A stretch of 61,606 bases of DNA. It comes from Leuconostoc gelidum subsp. gelidum KCTC 3527. Its GTDB lineage: Bacteria; Bacillota; Bacilli; Lactobacillales; Lactobacillaceae. Made by a program: the position numbers and the translations under genes. This document shows, piece after piece, positions 57,618-61,606 of the stretch; position 1 is the first letter of the stretch; the number at the start of each line of letters is the position of its first letter. The stretch lies in assembly GCF_000166715.1 (NCBI RefSeq), contig NZ_AEMI01000018.1:1-61606 (forward strand). Direction: 5' to 3'. The notes under the pieces are model-generated. The model was not told the DNA's origin. It saw nothing but the letters and a program-made list of their open reading frames with translations, and did not search any database.

Positions 57618-58533
57618 ATTAGCAGCTTTTCAATCGGAATGGTTACCAAAAATTGAACAACAATTGAAACAGGATTTAGCAGTAGCATCACGAGATAGTG
57701 ATTTTTCCGAAATGATGGCATATGCTGTTTTGAACGGTGGTAAACGTCTACGACCAATGTTAACCTTAGCGGTAGTAGCAAGTTTTGGTCAAAAAATAAC
57801 GCCAAGCATTTTGAAAGTGGCAACAGCAGTGGAATGGGTGCATGCTTATTCATTAGTACATGATGATTTGCCAGCAATGGATAATGACCTATTTCGTCGA
57901 GGAAAACCTAGTGTACATGCACAATATGGCGAGGCAGAAGCAATTTTAGTAGGAGATGCTTTACTCACAGGCGCTTTTCATGTAGTCAGCAGTGCTAATA
58001 GTACCGACACAGAAAACGAAAACATTGCCGCAGAAGAATTATTATTATTGTCGCAGATGTTGTCTTATCAAGCAGGTGCTTTTGGCATGGTTATTGGTCA
58101 AGTTGGAGATATGAAAAATCATCGTCCAGAAGCAAAAAATGACGTCAATTGGTTATTAAATGATGTGTACGCGCCTAAAACAGCAGCATTATTAGGCTTT
58201 TCTGCGATAGCTGGCTCACGATTATCCCACTTGAATTCTGTGGCAGATAATTGTGAAATAGCGACATCTACGACCAATTCGGCGCTACTAACATTTGGCA
58301 TTGATTTTGGTATGGCTTTTCAAATTCAAGATGACTTGGATGATTTTGACCAAGACAATGTAGAAAAAATTACGTCATTACCACATTTGATTGGGATTAA
58401 AGCAGCTAGCGAAAAACGTGATGAATACCTTACTCATGCACGACAAACATTGACTGACCTTGCAACACAGAATTTAACATTTGACCGAACATTATTGGAT
58501 GATTTTTTGAACGTCATTGGAGATGATATATGA
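57610..58533 (+). CDS. ispA: Farnesyl/geranylgeranyl diphosphate synthase
   Basis: A 307-residue all-helical polyprenyl synthase. First aspartate-rich motif [10 protein letters not shown] (with DDxxxxD insertion as in bacterial short-chain enzymes), second motif [10 protein letters not shown], plus GGKRLRP near residue 45 and the LVGDALL segment. It elongates DMAPP with isopentenyl diphosphate; farnesyl diphosphate is the expected product for undecaprenyl and quinone synthesis. Overlaps xseB by 8 and tlyA by 4 bases. Confidence 0.94.
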   Translation: MTKLAAFQSEWLPKIEQQLKQDLAVASRDSDFSEMMAYAVLNGGKRLRPMLTLAVVASFGQKITPSILKVATAVEWVHAYSLVHDDLPAMDNDLFRRGKPSVHAQYGEAEAILVGDALLTGAFHVVSSANSTDTENENIAAEELLLLSQMLSYQAGAFGMVIGQVGDMKNHRPEAKNDVNWLLNDVYAPKTAALLGFSAIAGSRLSHLNSVADNCEIATSTTNSALLTFGIDFGMAFQIQDDLDDFDQDNVEKITSLPHLIGIKAASEKRDEYLTHARQTLTDLATQNLTFDRTLLDDFLNVIGDDI

Positions 58534-59372
58534 GTGCCATAGAAAAAGAACGTGTTGATATTTTGCTGGTTCAGCAAGGTTTATTTGATTCACGAGAACA
58601 GGCAAAAAGAGCTGTTATGGCAGGAGAAATTCTGGGTGAAAATGAAGAGAGACTGGATAAAGCAGGTCAAAAAATACCAGTTACAACAGAATTACATTTT
58701 AAAGGTGAAAAACTGAAGTATGTGTCACGAGGCGGATTGAAGTTGGAAAAAGCTTTAAATGACTTCGACATTACAGTGAAAGATAAGATTGTATTAGATA
58801 TTGGTTCTTCTACAGGTGGTTTTACTGATGTTGCTTTGCAAAATGGTGCCAAATTAGTTTACGCATTAGATGTTGGGACGAACCAACTTGTGTGGAAACT
58901 TAGATCAGATGATCGCGTTAAAGTGATGGAAAACACAAATTTTCGTTATTCAAAATTAAATGATTTTAAATTTGGGCAACCAAACTTTGCAACAATTGAT
59001 GTGTCTTTCATTTCATTAGGACTGATATTACCACCACTGGCAAACATTATTAATATGGGCGGGCATGTTGTCGCGTTAATTAAACCGCAATTTGAAGCGG
59101 GACGCGAAAATGTTGGTAAAAACGGTATTATTAAAGACCCAACAGTTCATAAACAGGTACTCCAAAAAGTTACGCAACTAATGATACAAGACGGCTTTTC
59201 AATTAGGGCGTTGACCTATTCTCCCATTAAAGGTGGGCAGGGGAATATCGAATTTCTTGCTGTTTTAATACGGGACGATTCACCTACTATGGCTGACAGC
59301 ATCAATATTGAAAAACTCTTAGCACAGACGTATGCACAACTAAATCATACAGAAAGCCAAGCCAATGATTAA
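58530..59372 (+). CDS. TlyA-family rRNA methyltransferase/hemolysin-like protein
   Basis: A 280-residue protein: N-terminal S4 RNA-binding domain (RVDILLVQQGLFDSREQAKRAVMAG) and a Rossmann-fold FtsJ-like methyltransferase with the SAM motif VLDIGSSTGGFTDVALQNGA, LDVGTNQL and the DVSFISLGLILPPL catalytic area. TlyA methylates 2'-O of rRNA in other bacteria; here 2'-O methylation is inferred. Known as YqxC in Bacillus. It starts inside ispA (ATGA overlap) and overlaps argR by 8 bases. Confidence 0.92.
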   Translation: MSAIEKERVDILLVQQGLFDSREQAKRAVMAGEILGENEERLDKAGQKIPVTTELHFKGEKLKYVSRGGLKLEKALNDFDITVKDKIVLDIGSSTGGFTDVALQNGAKLVYALDVGTNQLVWKLRSDDRVKVMENTNFRYSKLNDFKFGQPNFATIDVSFISLGLILPPLANIINMGGHVVALIKPQFEAGRENVGKNGIIKDPTVHKQVLQKVTQLMIQDGFSIRALTYSPIKGGQGNIEFLAVLIRDDSPTMADSINIEKLLAQTYAQLNHTESQAND

Positions 59373-59820
59373 AAAAACGCGTCAAAAAACATTGCTAGCA
59401 TTAATCCAGCAACAACAAGTGGGTCGCCAGGAAGATATCGTGGCACATTTTGAAACATTAGGCGAAACTGTCACACAAGCAACAATATCACGGGATATTA
59501 ATGAATTAGGACTTATCAAGATTCCTAATGCACAAGGTGGATTTCATTATCATCTGCCAAAACAAGATGATCGTCCTTATCTTCAGCGTTTACGACGTGC
59601 CTTGCAGCAGTCATTTCTTAGTCAACGTGCACAACGTGGACAAATTATATTAAAAGTACAACCGGGTAATGGACAACTCATTGCTAATTTATTTGAACAG
59701 GTGAAATTCCCAGAAATTTTTGGTACTTTAAGTGACGATGGCTCTGTACTCGTATTATTAAAAGATGGTGTTGTTGCATCTCAGATGACTAATACAATTC
59801 AAAAATTATTGGAAAAATAA
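59365..59820 (+). CDS. argR: Arginine repressor ArgR
   Basis: A 151-residue regulator with an N-terminal winged helix (TRQKTLLALIQQQQVGRQEDIVAHFETLGETVTQATISRDINELGLIKI pattern, DNA-binding SR in TISRDI) and a C-terminal hexamerisation and arginine-binding domain (VQPGNGQLIANLFEQ and LSDDGSVLVLLKDG). It controls arginine biosynthesis or degradation in response to arginine. Embedded between tlyA and recN as in Bacillus (ahrC), so its expression is tied to the DNA-repair run. Confidence 0.93.
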   Translation: MIKKTRQKTLLALIQQQQVGRQEDIVAHFETLGETVTQATISRDINELGLIKIPNAQGGFHYHLPKQDDRPYLQRLRRALQQSFLSQRAQRGQIILKVQPGNGQLIANLFEQVKFPEIFGTLSDDGSVLVLLKDGVVASQMTNTIQKLLEK

Positions 59821-59855
59821 GCGAAAGAAAATGTGCGTAATGGTACATCATAACT

Positions 59856-61538
59856 ATGTTAGAAAATCTTATCATTGAAAATTTTGCTATTATCGAAAAA
59901 GTTGCGTTACAGTTTGATAGTGGCATGAGTGTTTTAACAGGTGAAACAGGTGCTGGAAAGTCTATTATTATTGATGCACTTTTAATGCTCACAGGCGGAC
60001 GTGCTAATTCTGAAATGATTCGCCATGGTAGTAAAAAAGCAATCTTGCAAGCTGTTTTTAGTGTACCTAAAAATAAAATTTTAATTGATAAACTCATTGA
60101 AAACGGTATTGACATTGATGATGGGGAGCTGATTATTTATCGGGAACTCAAACATAATGGACGTAGTATGATACGTATCAATAGTGTATTAGTTAATTTA
60201 AAAACGCTATCAATTATTGGTAAATATCTCGTTGATATTCAAGGACAAAACGATACGCAACAATTGTTAAACCCCGAAGAACATTTACCTTTATTGGATG
60301 CTTACGGTGATGAACAATTATTGGTAACGAAATCTGCCTATCAGCAAATTTTTCATGAATTCCGGGCAATTACACAACGTATTCGAAGAATTCAGACTTC
60401 TCAACAAGAAATTACGCAACGGTTAGATTTATTACAGTTTCAGCAACAGGAGCTAGAAGATGCCGACTTACAACCAAATGAAGAAAATGATTTGCTTGAT
60501 GCACGGGGTAAATTATTAAACTATAAAAAAATTGCGGACCGTTTACAAAATGCACAAATGACGCTGAATGGTGATCAAGGTGGAGCTGTTGATCTTTTGG
60601 CAGAAGCCATGCAGGCATTGCAAGAAATTGCTGAGTATGATGACAATTATGCTGAACTAGCTCGAACGATAGCAGACAGTTATTATACAGCACAAGAGGT
60701 AAGCCGCGATGTCGATGAACAAATGAGTGATTTAACCTACGATGAAGCAGAACTGCTACGAATAGACGAACGACTGCAATTAATTCACTCATTAGAACGT
60801 AAATATGGGACAACAGTTGCTGATGTTTTAATATTCAAAGACCATGTTGATAAAGAGTTATCCATGGTGGACAATGATGAATTAGATGTTGAAAAGCTTC
60901 AAGTGACGCAAAATGATTTAAGGCAGGTACTACGTAAACAAGCAATTAAATTACGTGAAGTGCGACAAAAAGTTGCACGTGGTTTGGAACAAGCTGTCAA
61001 TCAACAATTGAATGAACTTTTGATGGTCGGTGCAGAGTTTACAGTACATTTTGAACAAATTGAAGGTTTTGTTTCTTCTGGTACAGATAAAGTTGAGTTT
61101 CATGTGCAAACCAATGTGGGTGAAGGGATGGCACCACTCGTTAAAATTGCCTCTGGTGGTGAGACAGCGCGATTGATGTTAGCTATCAAAACGGCTTTTA
61201 CAAAGCAACAGCACATTATATCTATTGTATTTGATGAAGCGGATACCGGTGTTTCCGGTCGTGTTGCACAAGCAATTGCTAAGAAAATGTTGACAATTGC
61301 TGCTGATTCACAGGTACTTGCCATTACACATTTACCACAAGTTGCAGCAGCAGCAGCACATCACTTTCTCATTGCTAAAACAACTGAGATGGATCGCACA
61401 GTGACACAAGTAACAGCACTTGATGAAGCTGGACGTGAACGTGCAATTGCTATGATGCTATCTGGAGATAATATTACCAAAACGGCTTTAGCAAATGCGC
61501 GAGATCTTCGAAAACAAGCATTAAAGTTATCATACTAA
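59856..61538 (+). CDS. recN: DNA repair ATPase RecN
   Basis: A 560-residue SMC-like protein: Walker A LTGETGAGKSIIIDAL (about residue 30), RVNSVLVN-type loop (MIRINSVLV), a long coiled-coil from about 165 to 380, and the signature KIASGGETARLMLAIK with Walker B IVFDEADTGVSG near the C-terminus. It gathers DNA ends at double-strand breaks. No Shine-Dalgarno is visible before the ATG at 59856, 35 bases after argR; translation may rely on weak or coupled initiation. The gene is complete; 61539-61606 holds nothing recognisable. Confidence 0.95.
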   Translation: MLENLIIENFAIIEKVALQFDSGMSVLTGETGAGKSIIIDALLMLTGGRANSEMIRHGSKKAILQAVFSVPKNKILIDKLIENGIDIDDGELIIYRELKHNGRSMIRINSVLVNLKTLSIIGKYLVDIQGQNDTQQLLNPEEHLPLLDAYGDEQLLVTKSAYQQIFHEFRAITQRIRRIQTSQQEITQRLDLLQFQQQELEDADLQPNEENDLLDARGKLLNYKKIADRLQNAQMTLNGDQGGAVDLLAEAMQALQEIAEYDDNYAELARTIADSYYTAQEVSRDVDEQMSDLTYDEAELLRIDERLQLIHSLERKYGTTVADVLIFKDHVDKELSMVDNDELDVEKLQVTQNDLRQVLRKQAIKLREVRQKVARGLEQAVNQQLNELLMVGAEFTVHFEQIEGFVSSGTDKVEFHVQTNVGEGMAPLVKIASGGETARLMLAIKTAFTKQQHIISIVFDEADTGVSGRVAQAIAKKMLTIAADSQVLAITHLPQVAAAAAHHFLIAKTTEMDRTVTQVTALDEAGRERAIAMMLSGDNITKTALANARDLRKQALKLSY

Positions 61539-61606
61539 TGATACTGGTTTCATAAAATGATATATGGATCATAAAAATATCCAAATTAAAGACTATTCTA
61601 TCTACT

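Overview
The window reads as a stretch of core chromosome from a low-GC, heterofermentative lactic acid bacterium, most likely a Leuconostoc or close relative. This is inferred from the gene set (PepN, PepX, PepQ, alpha-acetolactate decarboxylase, decarboxylating 6-phosphogluconate dehydrogenase with gluconate uptake, CydABCD, CcpA) and from protein sequences typical of Leuconostocaceae. No prophage, insertion sequence, CRISPR array or plasmid-type gene was seen. Almost every interval is filled by a recognisable gene, and most transcription units end in clear hairpin terminators.

Layout. 1-4260: a small DUF3042 protein, a glycerophosphodiester phosphodiesterase, miaA and a large Na+/H+ antiporter. 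4283-9690: a LacI-type repressor divergent from a five-gene operon (86-residue unknown protein, TIM-barrel isomerase, anion permease, PfkB/KDG-type kinase, 2-hydroxyacid dehydrogenase) that looks like sugar-acid catabolism; its promoter carries a consensus cre and a perfect LacI-type palindrome. 9735-18880: pepN, an MFS transporter, pepX, an HD phosphohydrolase, a DUF1934 protein and rpoE. 19041-20915: a tRNA-Lys and a T-box-controlled amino acid permease. 20938-25621: plsX and acpP (with a FabT-box-like site), a probable small RNA or attenuated leader, a GAF/fRMsr-like protein, a SprT-like protein, a HAD phosphatase and two membrane proteins. 25634-31428: pepQ, ccpA with its own cre, an OatA-like acyltransferase, acetolactate decarboxylase and uridine kinase.

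31427-39452: a gluconate block (RpiR regulator, gnd, gntK, gntP) followed by an APC permease and a branched-chain amino acid racemase. 39470-43648: T-box-alaS followed by ireB, ruvX and yrzB. 43723-50507: cydABCD with a GH73 glucosaminidase as the fifth gene. 50518-56081: pcrA, ligA and camS behind a perfect LexA/SOS box. 56080-61538: the conserved xseA-xseB-ispA-tlyA-argR-recN run.

Two regulatory themes recur. First, at least three genes (GDPD, the LacI repressor, xseA) have TATAAT exactly six bases before the ATG and no Shine-Dalgarno, which predicts leaderless mRNAs. Second, several leaders (plsX, ccpA, gntP, yrzB, cydA) contain tiny ORFs with good ribosome binding sites directly ahead of the main gene. 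Other points worth checking are the RNA candidate at 22502-22677, a GAF protein that lost two of its three expected cysteines, and a CamS homologue with no lipobox cysteine.
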